NCBI RefSeq assembly: GCF_021560015.1
Contig: NZ_CP073588.1
Location: forward strand, 3,224,001-3,288,000
Source of the DNA: Shewanella vesiculosa
GTDB taxonomy: Bacteria > Pseudomonadota > Gammaproteobacteria > Enterobacterales > Shewanellaceae
Reading direction: 5' to 3'
DNA: 64,000 bases
The notes beneath the pieces were generated by a model that was given only the letters and a program-made list of their open reading frames with translations, had not been told where the DNA came from and ran no database searches. Below are positions 1 to 9,279 of this stretch, piece by piece. Positions within the stretch are counted from its first letter, which is position 1, and each line of letters starts with the position of its first letter. A program made the translations under genes and the position numbers.

Positions 1-1
1 C

Positions 2-27
2 AAAAAAGCCTTCAAACGAAGGCTTTC
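2..27 (-). terminator. Rho-independent terminator of the amino-acid transporter gene
   Basis: An inverted repeat AAAGCCTT-CAAACG-AAGGCTTT is followed on the minus strand by a run of six T (the A-run at the left edge of the window). It lies about 35 bases after the stop of the minus-strand transporter gene, so it probably ends the plsB-transporter transcript. Confidence 0.8.
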
Positions 28-61
28 TGAATAATTATGATTCGATTATAACAAGTTGCGG

Positions 62-1318
62 TTATTTAAATACCGGTAAGATATCTGCCATTGCCAGTAA
101 GTGACATGTTGCGGTCACTATCCCAAACAACACCACAAGCACAATCAGTGGCGTTCCGCCTGGCACCTTAAAGCCAACATAATCGGGATACTGCTGCCTC
201 ACTTTATAAGCCAGCAAAGCTGGAACAATCACAGCCCATATGGTGGCTGCAAGTGCAGCAAAACCAATGGCGAGGATAAACCCATTCGGAAAAAGCAAGC
301 CCAATATTGTTGGCGGGATAAACGTAACCGCTGCAGTCTTAATCCGTCCGGTGCGCGAATCATCAAAACCAAATAGATCTGCAAGGTAGTCAAACAGACC
401 TAATGTGACACCTAAAAATGATGATGCCACGGCAAGATTGGCAAACAGGGTCAACATGCTATCAAGCCATTGGCTGGCAATGACACCCGACAACGCTGCA
501 ACTAACACCCCAATATTACCGCCTTGGGCAATAACATCGGCAAACTGGCTGCGCTGAATATTACCCATAGTTGCCACTAACCAACACACATAAATCACTA
601 ATGCGATCGTGGTTCCGCTAATGATGGCCTTAACAATGGTTTTAGCATCTTTACCGTAATATTTAACTAAACTGGGTACGTTACCGTGATAACCAAAACT
701 GGCTAAGCCAAAAGGAATCGCAGCGAGCAGATAAGGTAAGTAACGCGACTCACCATCGGGTGATACCAGTTTCACGGTATCGATATCGATCAATAAATTA
801 CCAATGGCCAAGAAGAAGGTAATGACCATGCCACCAAGCATGATGGTGGTAATGCGATCAACCGCTTTAGTACTGACAAATACCACTAGCGCCAGCACCA
901 CGGCAAACACTAACCCTGCCACACTCTGAGGTAGACTGACACCCAATGCCGATAAACTGTGATTAACAATCGATCCGCCACCACTGATATAGGCATAAGT
1001 TAAAATGTACAAAACAAAGGCTATAGAGACACCGTTAATGACTCGCCAAAACTGCCCTAGGGTTACTCGAGTTAAGGTATCGAAACTGTCACCGGGTTCA
1101 AAATGCAAGTTAGCTTCTAATAACAGCAAACCCGACATTAGCATGCAAAACCAGACGCCGAGCAACATCGCTATTGAGTAACCAAACCACATCCCTGCAC
1201 CAACAACTGGCAAGGAAAACATTCCCGCACCCACTGTAGTGCCAGCAATGATCATCGCCCCACCCAATACTGACTTACCACTAGTGCGATGCTTGGCCGC
1301 ATTCATATGGTTTGCCAT
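62..1318 (-). CDS. Aromatic amino acid permease, HAAAP family (TyrP/Mtr-like)
   Basis: This 418-residue inner-membrane protein has about eleven hydrophobic segments and the N-terminal glycine-rich signature of the hydroxy/aromatic amino acid permease family (GAMIIAGTTVGAGMFSLP near residues 20-37). Family members import tyrosine, tryptophan or related amino acids with protons. Which one this protein carries cannot be decided from sequence alone. The start ATG overlaps the plsB stop by one base (TAATG), so the two genes are probably cotranscribed and translationally coupled. A terminator follows at once. The length is normal for the family and nothing looks broken. Confidence 0.88.
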   Translation of the reverse strand: MANHMNAAKHRTSGKSVLGGAMIIAGTTVGAGMFSLPVVGAGMWFGYSIAMLLGVWFCMLMSGLLLLEANLHFEPGDSFDTLTRVTLGQFWRVINGVSIAFVLYILTYAYISGGGSIVNHSLSALGVSLPQSVAGLVFAVVLALVVFVSTKAVDRITTIMLGGMVITFFLAIGNLLIDIDTVKLVSPDGESRYLPYLLAAIPFGLASFGYHGNVPSLVKYYGKDAKTIVKAIISGTTIALVIYVCWLVATMGNIQRSQFADVIAQGGNIGVLVAALSGVIASQWLDSMLTLFANLAVASSFLGVTLGLFDYLADLFGFDDSRTGRIKTAAVTFIPPTILGLLFPNGFILAIGFAALAATIWAVIVPALLAYKVRQQYPDYVGFKVPGGTPLIVLVVLFGIVTATCHLLAMADILPVFK

Positions 1319-3741
1319 TATTGTCCGTGCTCCGCATCCACACTGTCTACTATGGTTTGTTTCACTGACGAACTCAGTAACTTGTTGGCATGATCTCGAA
1401 TTCTGATCACTTCGTCACGATGTTCAACACTGCATAAGTAACCTAGTTCTTTTAACTTAACACTCAAGGTGTTATACAGTTTTTTGTCATAAAACTCTGG
1501 AGCGGTAATCCCATGAAGTGCGCCTAGTCGTTGGGCCAACAAGTGACTGTCGGTTTCAAGAGCAGAACGTTCAAGCTCAGGCTTTATCGCCAGTAAATTG
1601 AAAATAATGGCATAACGCTGCAAGGTCTCACTGATCGTTTCTGCCAGAAGTAACACTTGGGTAATATGACGAGGCGTGATGACAAAGTTATCATTGTCGC
1701 TCAACAAACCTTGCTCAAGCATAAAGTCTAAAACGCCATCAACATATTTAGGCACATCATCAATGCCCATAAATAACTCTGCTTTCAACAATGGATAAAA
1801 ATCCATCACGATGGCATGAATGCGCGCACGATCGCAGTCATCATAGCGCAATAAACAACTGGCAATTAATGAAGGTATCGCCATTAAATGAATAATATTA
1901 TTACGGTAATAACTCATGGTGATGGCAATTTTTTCATCAACAGAAATAATCTCACCAATAGAGTCTTTGGTACTAACAAACTTATTTAACGACAAACAAT
2001 GATCAACAATCGACTTACCATCACCCTCGGCGACCGATGCGTAATCGGTATAAGGTACGGTTTTCAATAAGGCTAAATACAGATCAAGTTGGCGTTCTAA
2101 CTGACTTCTTTCTAATGCATTTTGCTCTGAGGCTAATAACACTAAACTGGTTAATGTTACCGAGCTCGCGGCGGCAGCACCGTTAATATTGGTCATCACG
2201 CGGTTAGCGAGTAAATTAACCGATGGAGTGAACCACGATGGTTTTTGATCAGGCTCTTTCGCCAGTTCGCTTCGCCATTCTGGCGCTTGTTGATTTAAGA
2301 AGTGCTGTAAGTTAATCGGCTCACCAAAATTAACATAACCTTGGCCAAAGTTGCCGAGTTTACGCAGCGCACCAAATAACTGCCAAACAGATTCTTTTTT
2401 CTTTTTCTTGCCGCTTAATTCTTTGTGGTAAGTGGCCACTTCCATCACATGATCATAACCTAAATATACTGGTACTAACGTCACTGGGCGCTCTATGCCG
2501 CGTAGTACACTGTTTATGGTCATTGCCAACATGCCGGTTTTAGGCGCAAGTAAACGCCCTGTACGCGAACGCCCACCTTCGGTGAAATACTCAACCGAAT
2601 AACCTTTAGCAAATAATTGATCTAAATACTCACGAAATACTGCGGTATACAGTTTATTACCATTAAAGCTGCGGCGGATGAAGAATGCTCCACCACGGCG
2701 GAACATTGGCCCTGCTGGCCAAAAGTTCAGGTTAATACCGGCCGCAATATGCGGCGGAACCATACCCTGATAATACAAAATGTATGACAGCAACAAGTAA
2801 TCCATATGGCTGCGATGACAAGGTACGTAGACAATTTCATGGCCATCATGGTGAAGCTGTCTTACCTGTTCAGCACCTTTGATATTGATACCGCTATATA
2901 ATTTATTCCATAACCAAGTGAGAAAACGCTCGGCAATGCGCACTAAACTATCTGAATAGTCCGCGGCAATTTCATCGAGGTATTCAATCGCAGTTTCACG
3001 GGCTTTTTCAGGGGATACTTTTTTGTTGACCGCTTCTTCTTCAATTGCCTTTTTAATTGAATCTGACTTTAATAAAGAGGCAAATAGCATTTGACGATTA
3101 GGTAATTGTGGCCCTGTCATAACTTTACGTTGGCGACGGAAATGTACTCGCGCGACACGGGTTAATTTATGCGCAATTCTTTTATCTGTACCGTGCTCAT
3201 CAGCCATATGGCGCAGCGATAACGCATTAGAAAACTGCACAAAATTATGTCGCCCTAAAAATAAAATCATCAGCCACTTACGTAACCAAGTTGGGTTTTC
3301 TCTTTCAAAAACAGCCGCTGTCATGCTGTCTTCTTCCTTACCAGGAGTTCGTCCCCAATAAAGACAAACTGGCACTAATTGAATATCGAGGTCAGCATTC
3401 TCACTATGAAGCGATAATAAACGGGTAAAATAATTAAGGAACTTCTCACCACTTTCACGTTTACCAAATAGAGGTTTACGCCCCTCTAAACACACCACTC
3501 GAGGCACTCTTAAACCATCAAGCTGTAACGGCTCATAAGGACTTGGCATACCAAATCCTTCAGTGATTTCGCTCAAGGCGGCAATATCACTAATAGATTC
3601 CGTTTTCATCAAATAAACCAAGGGCTTGGTCGGATCTATATTGAGGTCATCAAACGGATCATGGGGCACCACAATGGTCTGTACCATCCATTTCTGAACC
3701 CATTTTAATGCTTGTAAAAATATTGAATCTGGTTTTGACAT
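1318..3741 (-). CDS. plsB: Glycerol-3-phosphate 1-O-acyltransferase PlsB
   Basis: PlsB transfers an acyl chain from acyl-ACP or acyl-CoA to the sn-1 position of glycerol-3-phosphate, the first step of phospholipid synthesis, at the inner membrane. The protein shows the acyltransferase motif [12 protein letters not shown] (the H-x4-D catalytic pair), then FFIRRSF, the glycerol-phosphate-binding block [11 protein letters not shown] and the block [14 protein letters not shown] chose the ATG at 3741 (MSKPDSIF), which gives 807 residues, the usual enterobacterial length; an upstream in-frame start at 3798 would add 19 unlikely residues. It is followed without a gap by the aromatic amino acid permease gene. 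Confidence 0.96.
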   Translation of the reverse strand: MSKPDSIFLQALKWVQKWMVQTIVVPHDPFDDLNIDPTKPLVYLMKTESISDIAALSEITEGFGMPSPYEPLQLDGLRVPRVVCLEGRKPLFGKRESGEKFLNYFTRLLSLHSENADLDIQLVPVCLYWGRTPGKEEDSMTAAVFERENPTWLRKWLMILFLGRHNFVQFSNALSLRHMADEHGTDKRIAHKLTRVARVHFRRQRKVMTGPQLPNRQMLFASLLKSDSIKKAIEEEAVNKKVSPEKARETAIEYLDEIAADYSDSLVRIAERFLTWLWNKLYSGINIKGAEQVRQLHHDGHEIVYVPCHRSHMDYLLLSYILYYQGMVPPHIAAGINLNFWPAGPMFRRGGAFFIRRSFNGNKLYTAVFREYLDQLFAKGYSVEYFTEGGRSRTGRLLAPKTGMLAMTINSVLRGIERPVTLVPVYLGYDHVMEVATYHKELSGKKKKKESVWQLFGALRKLGNFGQGYVNFGEPINLQHFLNQQAPEWRSELAKEPDQKPSWFTPSVNLLANRVMTNINGAAAASSVTLTSLVLLASEQNALERSQLERQLDLYLALLKTVPYTDYASVAEGDGKSIVDHCLSLNKFVSTKDSIGEIISVDEKIAITMSYYRNNIIHLMAIPSLIASCLLRYDDCDRARIHAIVMDFYPLLKAELFMGIDDVPKYVDGVLDFMLEQGLLSDNDNFVITPRHITQVLLLAETISETLQRYAIIFNLLAIKPELERSALETDSHLLAQRLGALHGITAPEFYDKKLYNTLSVKLKELGYLCSVEHRDEVIRIRDHANKLLSSSVKQTIVDSVDAEHGQ

Positions 3742-3945
3742 GGTTATTTTCGCAACATAAGCCATTGTAATATTGTCGTATAGGATACCAGAAACCACCC
3801 TGCTTACACTATCTGGCCGACTTATCTTTACGTGTAAGCTCTCACTTTAAGACATAGTGCAAGATAAAACATATATAATAACTAATAAAAACATTTATTT
3901 AAGTTACAAAAAGCCAATAAAACACAAAAAATAGTTGGTTAATAC

Positions 3946-3973
3946 TTGCACGAACACAAACACTGTATATAAT
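3946..3973 (+). promoter_or_regulatory. Sigma-70 promoter of lexA-sulA
   Basis: A TTGCAC -35 element (3946-3951) and a perfect TATAAT -10 element (3968-3973) are separated by 16 bases. The -10 lies inside the first LexA box, so bound LexA would block polymerase. This placement is what one expects for autorepression. Confidence 0.75.
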
Positions 3974-3978
3974 GACAG
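3963..3978. promoter_or_regulatory. LexA box 1
   Basis: CTGTATATAATGACAG fits the gammaproteobacterial SOS operator CTG-N10-CAG with the usual AT-rich core. It overlaps the -10 element of the lexA promoter. Confidence 0.9.
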
Positions 3979-3981
3979 TCA

Positions 3982-3997
3982 CTGTATAAAAAGACAG
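3982..3997. promoter_or_regulatory. LexA box 2
   Basis: CTGTATAAAAAGACAG is a second CTG-N10-CAG operator, starting 19 bases after the first and ending 8 bases before the lexA ATG. Tandem boxes at lexA are also known in E. coli. Confidence 0.9.
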
Positions 3998-4005
3998 GAA
4001 TCATC

Positions 4006-4620
4006 ATGAGACCGTTAACGCCGCGCCAAGCAGAAATATTAGACTTAATTAAAAACAATATCGCCGAAACAGGTATGCCACCCACTCGTGCTGAAATTGC
4101 GAAACGTCTTGGCTTTAAAAGTGCTAATGCTGCCGAAGAGCATTTAAAAGCATTAGCCAAAAAAGGCTTTATCGAGATCATGCCTGGAACCTCTCGAGGT
4201 ATTCGCTTACCTCATGAAGAACAGATTGAAACCGGTTTGCCTCTGATTGGACAAGTTGCAGCTGGTGAGCCTATTTTGGCTCAAGAACACGTTGAACAGT
4301 ATTATCAAGTCGACCCGAGCATGTTTAAACCTGCCGCAGACTTTCTGTTGCGCGTTCGTGGTGACAGCATGAAGAACATCGGTATTTTAGAAGGCGATTT
4401 ACTCGCGGTTCATAAAATGCAACAAGCACGTAATGGCCAAGTCGTAGTAGCGCGTGTTGATGATGACGTCACCGTAAAACGATTTGAACAAAAAGGTAAT
4501 GTGATTTATCTGCACGCAGAAAATGACGATTACACCCCGATTAAAGTTGATTTAAGTTGCCAAAGCCTAACCATCGAAGGGCTTGCCGTTGGCGTTATCC
4601 GTAATGGAGATTGGTTATGA
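4006..4620 (+). CDS. lexA: SOS repressor LexA
   Basis: LexA represses the DNA-damage regulon and cleaves itself when RecA is activated on single-stranded DNA. The 204-residue protein has an N-terminal winged helix-turn-helix ([15 protein letters not shown] onward) and a C-terminal S24 peptidase-like domain. The cleavage site is Ala86-Gly87 (VAAGEP), and the catalytic pair is Ser121 (RGDSM) and Lys158 (TVKRF). Two LexA boxes and a sigma-70 promoter stand directly upstream, so it is autoregulated. The stop codon overlaps the start of sulA. Confidence 0.98.
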   Translation: MRPLTPRQAEILDLIKNNIAETGMPPTRAEIAKRLGFKSANAAEEHLKALAKKGFIEIMPGTSRGIRLPHEEQIETGLPLIGQVAAGEPILAQEHVEQYYQVDPSMFKPAADFLLRVRGDSMKNIGILEGDLLAVHKMQQARNGQVVVARVDDDVTVKRFEQKGNVIYLHAENDDYTPIKVDLSCQSLTIEGLAVGVIRNGDWL

Positions 4621-5123
4621 ACAAACTAATGGGCATCGCGCCACGTCACCCAGGCTTATGGGTAGATTTAGCTGAAACAGAATTGCATGGCAACCAAACC
4701 ATTCGCACATTACAAACAGTCACCCAAGGTGAAGCTGAGTTGAGCCAGTTGTGTAGTCAACTCGCCACATTGAGCCAACAAGGTCGATGGATTGTGTTAA
4801 TTAGCCCACCACACATTGGCTATAAACATATGCTGGCAAATGCTGGCGTGAGAATGGACCGTATTTTACTGGTGCACACTAAAGACGAAGTCGAAACCTT
4901 ATGGGCGATGGAAAAAGCGCTTACCAGTGGAACATCAAGTGCTGTCGTCACTTGGACAAGCTCACTTGACGCTCGTGATAGTCGTCGATTAGAAATTGTG
5001 GCTAAAAGTGCACGGGCTTTAGGTGTGGTAATTGAGGATGTGAATGCTCACTTACCTCACAAACATCAACTTGTTAGCCCTACATTAATAAATGGAACAA
5101 GTAATTTTTGCTCATTTCACTAA
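4617..5123 (+). CDS. sulA: SOS cell division inhibitor SulA
   Basis: SulA blocks FtsZ polymerisation to stop division during DNA damage. The ATG at 4617 overlaps the lexA stop (ATGA) and is preceded by GGAGA at 4606-4610. It gives 168 residues; a TTG start six bases upstream is possible but less likely. The region around [20 protein letters not shown] and [13 protein letters not shown] resembles the RecA-like fold of SulA. Coupling to lexA places the inhibitor under the same two LexA boxes, an arrangement I recognise from Shewanella and Pseudomonas-type lexA operons. A terminator follows. Confidence 0.87.
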   Translation: MNKLMGIAPRHPGLWVDLAETELHGNQTIRTLQTVTQGEAELSQLCSQLATLSQQGRWIVLISPPHIGYKHMLANAGVRMDRILLVHTKDEVETLWAMEKALTSGTSSAVVTWTSSLDARDSRRLEIVAKSARALGVVIEDVNAHLPHKHQLVSPTLINGTSNFCSFH

Positions 5124-5143
5124 GCATTAACCCTTACTTACCA

Positions 5144-5173
5144 AGCCCTGTATTGAATTCAGGGCTTTTTTTT
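5144..5173 (+). terminator. Rho-independent terminator after lexA-sulA
   Basis: The stem AGCCCTG/CAGGGCT with a short loop is followed by a run of eight T. It lies about 20 bases after the sulA stop. Confidence 0.9.
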
Positions 5174-5202
5174 CATCTTTTTTCAGTCAATTAGCCAACA
5201 AA

Positions 5203-5216
5203 GTGATCTTGATCAA
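5203..5216. promoter_or_regulatory. FNR/EtrA-like site upstream of the cox operon
   Basis: GTGATCTTGATCAA matches the FNR consensus TTGAT-N4-ATCAA in nine of ten defined positions. An FNR homologue (EtrA) is known in Shewanella. The site is about 300 bases before coxB, so its effect on that operon is uncertain. Confidence 0.4.
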
Positions 5217-5420
5217 TGTTTAATCTACAGCTAATGTTGTTCCCAAGGATGAAATATTATTCATCTTTAATTGGACATGAATGACAGTGATTAAGATTAC
5301 TTTCAGACAAATGAGCCAACTCAATATTGATAAGTTCAGTAGTAGGTACAAGCGTGGTGCACCGCTAATAATAAAACCGTAAACAATCTGTTTACTGCCA
5401 CCAAGGTACTTTGAGGTCAT

Positions 5421-5449
5421 CAAACTTTTTTCGGGAACCGAAAAGTTTG
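5421..5449 (+). promoter_or_regulatory. Hairpin in the coxB leader
   Basis: The arms CAAACTTTTTTCGG and CCGAAAAGTTTG pair over 12 bases with a two-T bulge and a three-base loop. The hairpin ends 70 bases before the coxB start. No T-run follows, so it is not a simple terminator; it may be an operator or a leader RNA structure. Confidence 0.45.
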
Positions 5450-5519
5450 CATAGAGCAGAGAATTACTGTGTGACTTTTCTTTGTAATTGCTATTTGCAA
5501 TGAACAGAGGAGCAGTCTT

Positions 5520-7109
5520 GTGAAGCAATGGTGGTATTGTTTACTGGTGGTGTTTATAGCACTTCCGCTTGGGGCATCAGAAATGTCCCTCAACATGACT
5601 CAAGGCGTGACAGATATCAGTGGTAAGGTTTATGGCCTCCACATGACGATACTTTATATCTGTTGTGCCATTGGGTTAGTGGTGTTTGGGATCATGATTT
5701 ATTCAATGATTTACCATCGCAAATCAAAAGGCGCTGTTGCGGCAAATTTTCACGAAAGTACTAAAGTGGAAATAGCTTGGACCGTCATTCCTTTCATCAT
5801 CTTAATCGCCATGGCTATTCCAGCCACTAAAACCTTAATTGCCATGGAAGACCCCAGCAATGCGGATCTCACCATCAAAATTACTGGGTCGCAGTGGAAA
5901 TGGCATTACAGCTATTTTGATAAAGACATCGAATTTTACAGCACATTATCGACCCCCAGAGATCAAATCGATGGCATAGAGGCTAAAGGAGAGCATTATC
6001 TTCTTGAAGTCGATAAACCACTCGTACTGCCCATTAACCAAAAAGTGCGTTTTTTAATGACATCAGATGATGTGATCCACTCATGGTGGGTTCCGGCTTT
6101 TGCGGTTAAAAAAGATGCCAATCCAGGCTTTATTAATGAAGCATGGACCCGCATTGATAAGCCCGGAATTTATCGTGGCCAATGTGCCGAATTGTGCGGT
6201 AAAGACCATGGATTTATGCCAATTGTGGTGCAAGCCTTATCAGAGACAGATTTTGATAACTGGTTAGTAGAGCAAAAGCAACTGGCCAGTAATGCCGCTG
6301 CTGCTGCGGCTGCATCACTGTCACAAACCTTATCTCTTGAAGAGTTAACCACCCAAGGCGAACAGATCTATCTTGCTCGTTGCGCCGCTTGTCACCAACC
6401 TAATGGTGCGGGCCTTCCAGGTGTATTCCCATCACTAATTGGCAGTCCTATCATAAAAGGCCCTGTTGCAGGTCACCTCAACATCGTCTTAAACGGTAAA
6501 CCAGGAACCGCAATGCAAGCCTTTGCCAAGCAACTTACCGCCCAAGAGATTGCCGCAGTGATTACCTTTGAGCGTAATGCTTGGGGCAATAATACCGGTG
6601 ATGTTGTTCAAGCTGCTGATGTGAGTAATTTCTCTGGCGGCAATGAAGCAAGTACTGAAACAAATAAGACTGAAAGCACAATGGCCGCAACAGCAACTGA
6701 GAGCACCAATACTGCGACAGAAAAAGCGACTCAGGCTCTTGAAACCGTCGCAAAGGCTGTAACGCCAGAGGTTGTTGCCGTTGAAGATCTGCCCACCTTA
6801 ACCTTGGAGCAATTAATCACAGAAGGTGAGCAGGTTTATGCCACCACTTGCGCCGCATGTCATCAAGCCACTGGTGCTGGTTTGCCAGGCGCTTTCCCTT
6901 CACTTATTGGCAGCCCTGTGGTTAGCGGACCGGTTAGCGGACATATCGATATCGTTATGCACGGTAAACCAGGCACCGCGATGCAGGCATTTAGTAGTCA
7001 ACTTAGCCCACAAAAGATGGCCGCGGTGATTACTTATGAGCGCAATGCGTGGGGCAATAATTCTGGCGAGGCGGTGCAACCTGCCGATGTCGCTAGCCAT
7101 GGACAGTAG
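5520..7109 (+). CDS. coxB: Cytochrome c oxidase subunit II with two C-terminal cytochrome c domains
   Basis: Subunit II accepts electrons from cytochrome c and passes them through CuA to subunit I. After a GTG start and signal peptide (about residues 1-20) come two membrane helices (about 40-65 and 85-105) and a cupredoxin domain. Its CuA ligands are visible: His in HSWWVPAF, Cys222 and Cys226 in CAELCGKDH, the following His and the Met of GFMPIVV. Two class I cytochrome c domains follow, each with a CAACH heme motif (Cys288 and Cys444) and downstream GKPGTAMQAF, joined by an Ala/Thr/Glu-rich linker. The tandem tail makes the enzyme caa3-like. It leads the cox operon; coxA follows after 9 bases. 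At 529 residues it is longer than usual because of the second heme domain. Confidence 0.95.
   Translation: MKQWWYCLLVVFIALPLGASEMSLNMTQGVTDISGKVYGLHMTILYICCAIGLVVFGIMIYSMIYHRKSKGAVAANFHESTKVEIAWTVIPFIILIAMAIPATKTLIAMEDPSNADLTIKITGSQWKWHYSYFDKDIEFYSTLSTPRDQIDGIEAKGEHYLLEVDKPLVLPINQKVRFLMTSDDVIHSWWVPAFAVKKDANPGFINEAWTRIDKPGIYRGQCAELCGKDHGFMPIVVQALSETDFDNWLVEQKQLASNAAAAAAASLSQTLSLEELTTQGEQIYLARCAACHQPNGAGLPGVFPSLIGSPIIKGPVAGHLNIVLNGKPGTAMQAFAKQLTAQEIAAVITFERNAWGNNTGDVVQAADVSNFSGGNEASTETNKTESTMAATATESTNTATEKATQALETVAKAVTPEVVAVEDLPTLTLEQLITEGEQVYATTCAACHQATGAGLPGAFPSLIGSPVVSGPVSGHIDIVMHGKPGTAMQAFSSQLSPQKMAAVITYERNAWGNNSGEAVQPADVASHGQ
6339..7097 (+). repeat. Tandem duplication of the cytochrome c domain inside coxB
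   Basis: The two heme domains (about 6339-6620 and 6807-7097) are related at both protein and DNA level, offset by 468 bases. Shared blocks include CAACHQ, GAGLPG, FPSLIGSP, GKPGTAMQAF and ERNAWGNN. This indicates an internal gene duplication, with an Ala/Thr-rich linker between the copies. Confidence 0.9.
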
Positions 7110-7118
7110 GGGAAGACA

Positions 7119-8714
7119 ATGAGCACAACAACGCACGATACACTAGCTACCGCTCATGATGATCATCATCACGGAGCGCCGAAAGGGCTCATGCGCTGGC
7201 TACTCACAACTAATCATAAAGATATCGGTTCGCTGTACTTATGGTTTAGTTTTATTATGTTTCTCACTGGTGGCGCCATGGCAATGGTCATTCGGGCAGA
7301 GTTATTTCAGCCTGGATTACAGCTAGTAGAACCTAACTTTTTTAATCAAATGACCACGGTTCATGGTCTTATCATGGTATTTGGCGCAGTGATGCCGGCT
7401 TTTACCGGATTAGCTAACTGGTTAATTCCGATGATGATCGGTGCACCAGATATGGCTTTACCGCGGATGAATAATTGGAGCTTTTGGATTTTACCGTTCG
7501 CGTTTACCATATTACTCAGTTCGCTATTCATGGAAGGCGGTGGTCCTAACTTTGGTTGGACATTCTACGCACCGCTATCAACCACTTATAGCCCTGATAG
7601 CACCGCTCTATTTGTATTCGCCATCCATATCATGGGTATCAGCTCGATAATGGGCGCGATTAACGTTATCGTAACCATTGTTAACTTGCGCGCTCCTGGC
7701 ATGACATGGATGAAACTGCCTTTGTTTGTGTGGACTTGGTTAATTACTGCCTTTTTATTAATTGCGGTGATGCCTGTGCTCGCAGGCGCAGTGACTATGG
7801 TGTTAACCGACAAGTTTTTCGGTACCAGCTTTTTCGATGCTGCAGGTGGCGGTGACCCAGTGATGTTCCAGCATATTTTCTGGTTCTTCGGTCACCCAGA
7901 AGTTTACATCATGATTTTACCCTCATTCGGCATTATCTCCGCCATTATACCGACCTTTAGCCGCAAGAAATTGTTTGGCTATTCCTCTATGGTTTACGCT
8001 ACTGCCAGTATTGCTGTGCTGTCGTTCTTAGTATGGGCACATCATATGTTTACCACAGGCATGCCAGTATTCGCCGAGTTGTTTTTCATGTATTGCACCA
8101 TGCTAATTGCGGTTCCTACTGGGGTTAAGGTGTTTAATTGGGTAGCTACCATGTGGCGCGGTTCGATGACATTTGAAACACCAATGCTATTTGCGGTGGC
8201 GTTTATCATTCTGTTTACCATTGGTGGCTTTTCCGGTTTGATGCTGGCAATCACCCCTGCGGACTTTCAGTATCACGACACTTACTTTGTAGTGGCGCAT
8301 TTTCATTATGTACTGGTGACTGGGGCGATATTTTCCATTATGGCGGCGGCATATTATTGGCTGCCAAAATGGACCGGTAATATGTACAACGAAACCTTAG
8401 GCAAGTGGCATTTTTGGTGCTCAGTGATCTCTGTCAACGTGTTGTTTTTCCCAATGCACTTTTTAGGCTTGGCGGGTATGCCTCGTCGAATCCCAGATTA
8501 CGCAGTACAGTTTGCCGATGTGAATCAAATTGTTTCGATTGGTGGATTCGCATTTGGTTTATCGCAGTTTATTTTTCTCGCTGTGGTGCTCAAATGTATC
8601 AAAGGTGGCAAACCGGCTGGCGATAACCCTTGGGAAGCTGCAGAAGGTTTGGAATGGACCATTGCCAGTCCAGCGCCATATCACTCGTTTACCACTCCGC
8701 CGGAGATAAAGTGA
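7119..8714 (+). CDS. coxA: Cytochrome c oxidase subunit I
   Basis: Subunit I holds heme a, heme a3 and CuB and reduces oxygen to water while pumping protons. The 531-residue, twelve-helix protein shows the low-spin heme region (TTVHGLIMVFGAVMPAF), the His-Tyr cross-link motif GHPEVYIMILPSFG, the CuB pair AHHMFTTG and the heme ligands in VVAHFHYVL. Full family length, intact. The N-terminus is His-rich (AHDDHHHG). It sits 9 bases after coxB behind AGGGGAAG, and one base before cox11. Confidence 0.97.
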   Translation: MSTTTHDTLATAHDDHHHGAPKGLMRWLLTTNHKDIGSLYLWFSFIMFLTGGAMAMVIRAELFQPGLQLVEPNFFNQMTTVHGLIMVFGAVMPAFTGLANWLIPMMIGAPDMALPRMNNWSFWILPFAFTILLSSLFMEGGGPNFGWTFYAPLSTTYSPDSTALFVFAIHIMGISSIMGAINVIVTIVNLRAPGMTWMKLPLFVWTWLITAFLLIAVMPVLAGAVTMVLTDKFFGTSFFDAAGGGDPVMFQHIFWFFGHPEVYIMILPSFGIISAIIPTFSRKKLFGYSSMVYATASIAVLSFLVWAHHMFTTGMPVFAELFFMYCTMLIAVPTGVKVFNWVATMWRGSMTFETPMLFAVAFIILFTIGGFSGLMLAITPADFQYHDTYFVVAHFHYVLVTGAIFSIMAAAYYWLPKWTGNMYNETLGKWHFWCSVISVNVLFFPMHFLGLAGMPRRIPDYAVQFADVNQIVSIGGFAFGLSQFIFLAVVLKCIKGGKPAGDNPWEAAEGLEWTIASPAPYHSFTTPPEIK

Positions 8715-8715
8715 G

Positions 8716-9279
8716 ATGACACAGCCAACAAAATCAAATCGTAAGTTATTAATCATGCTGATTGCTGGATCAATTGGTATGTTTGGGTTTGGTTTTGCAT
8801 TGGTACCGCTTTATGACGTGCTCTGCGATACATTGGGTATTAATGGCAAAACCCAAAATAGCGCCAGTAGCTATGAAGCGGTAGTGGTTGATAAAAGCCG
8901 TACCGTTACCATTGAATTTGTGACCCAAGTTCAGTCAGATATGCCATGGGAATTTAGCCCTAAAGTTAACCAAATAAGCGTGCATCCTGGTGAGCTCACT
9001 CACGCACAATTTTTGGTTAAAAACCTGTCTGCACACGACACAGTAGGCCAAGCAATCCCTTCAGTATCACCTGGACAAGGAGCGGCGTACTTCAATAAAA
9101 CGGAATGTTTTTGCTTTAACCAACAACCCTTGGCCGCATCAGCAACAGCAGAATTACCATTGATTTTCTACGTGGACCCGGATTTACCCGCGTCTATTAA
9201 TACATTGACTCTCTCTTATACCCTCTATGACATCACCGATAAACAGACGATCGTCGTAGAGCAAGGAGCAGCAAAATGA
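8716..9279 (+). CDS. ctaG: Cytochrome c oxidase assembly protein CtaG/Cox11
   Basis: Cox11 is a membrane-anchored copper chaperone that delivers copper to the CuB site of subunit I. The 187-residue protein has one N-terminal membrane helix (about residues 10-30) and a periplasmic Ig-like domain with the copper-binding motif ECFCF. It lies between coxA and coxC, and its end overlaps the coxC start by four bases (ATGA), so translation is probably coupled. Confidence 0.95.
   Translation: MTQPTKSNRKLLIMLIAGSIGMFGFGFALVPLYDVLCDTLGINGKTQNSASSYEAVVVDKSRTVTIEFVTQVQSDMPWEFSPKVNQISVHPGELTHAQFLVKNLSAHDTVGQAIPSVSPGQGAAYFNKTECFCFNQQPLAASATAELPLIFYVDPDLPASINTLTLSYTLYDITDKQTIVVEQGAAK

Larger units (their letters stand above)
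5174..5519. other. Leader/promoter region of the cox operon (no gene)
   Basis: About 350 bases lie between the sulA terminator and coxB. I see no convincing gene; the minus-strand open frame over 5220-5528 has no family features. The region holds an FNR/EtrA-like site and a hairpin near coxB, described separately, and probably the cox promoter, which I cannot place with confidence. Confidence 0.6.

Noticed and set aside
5220..5528. Minus-strand open frame of 102 codons before coxB
   Set aside because: No family features, and it covers the control region of coxB. It is better read as non-coding.
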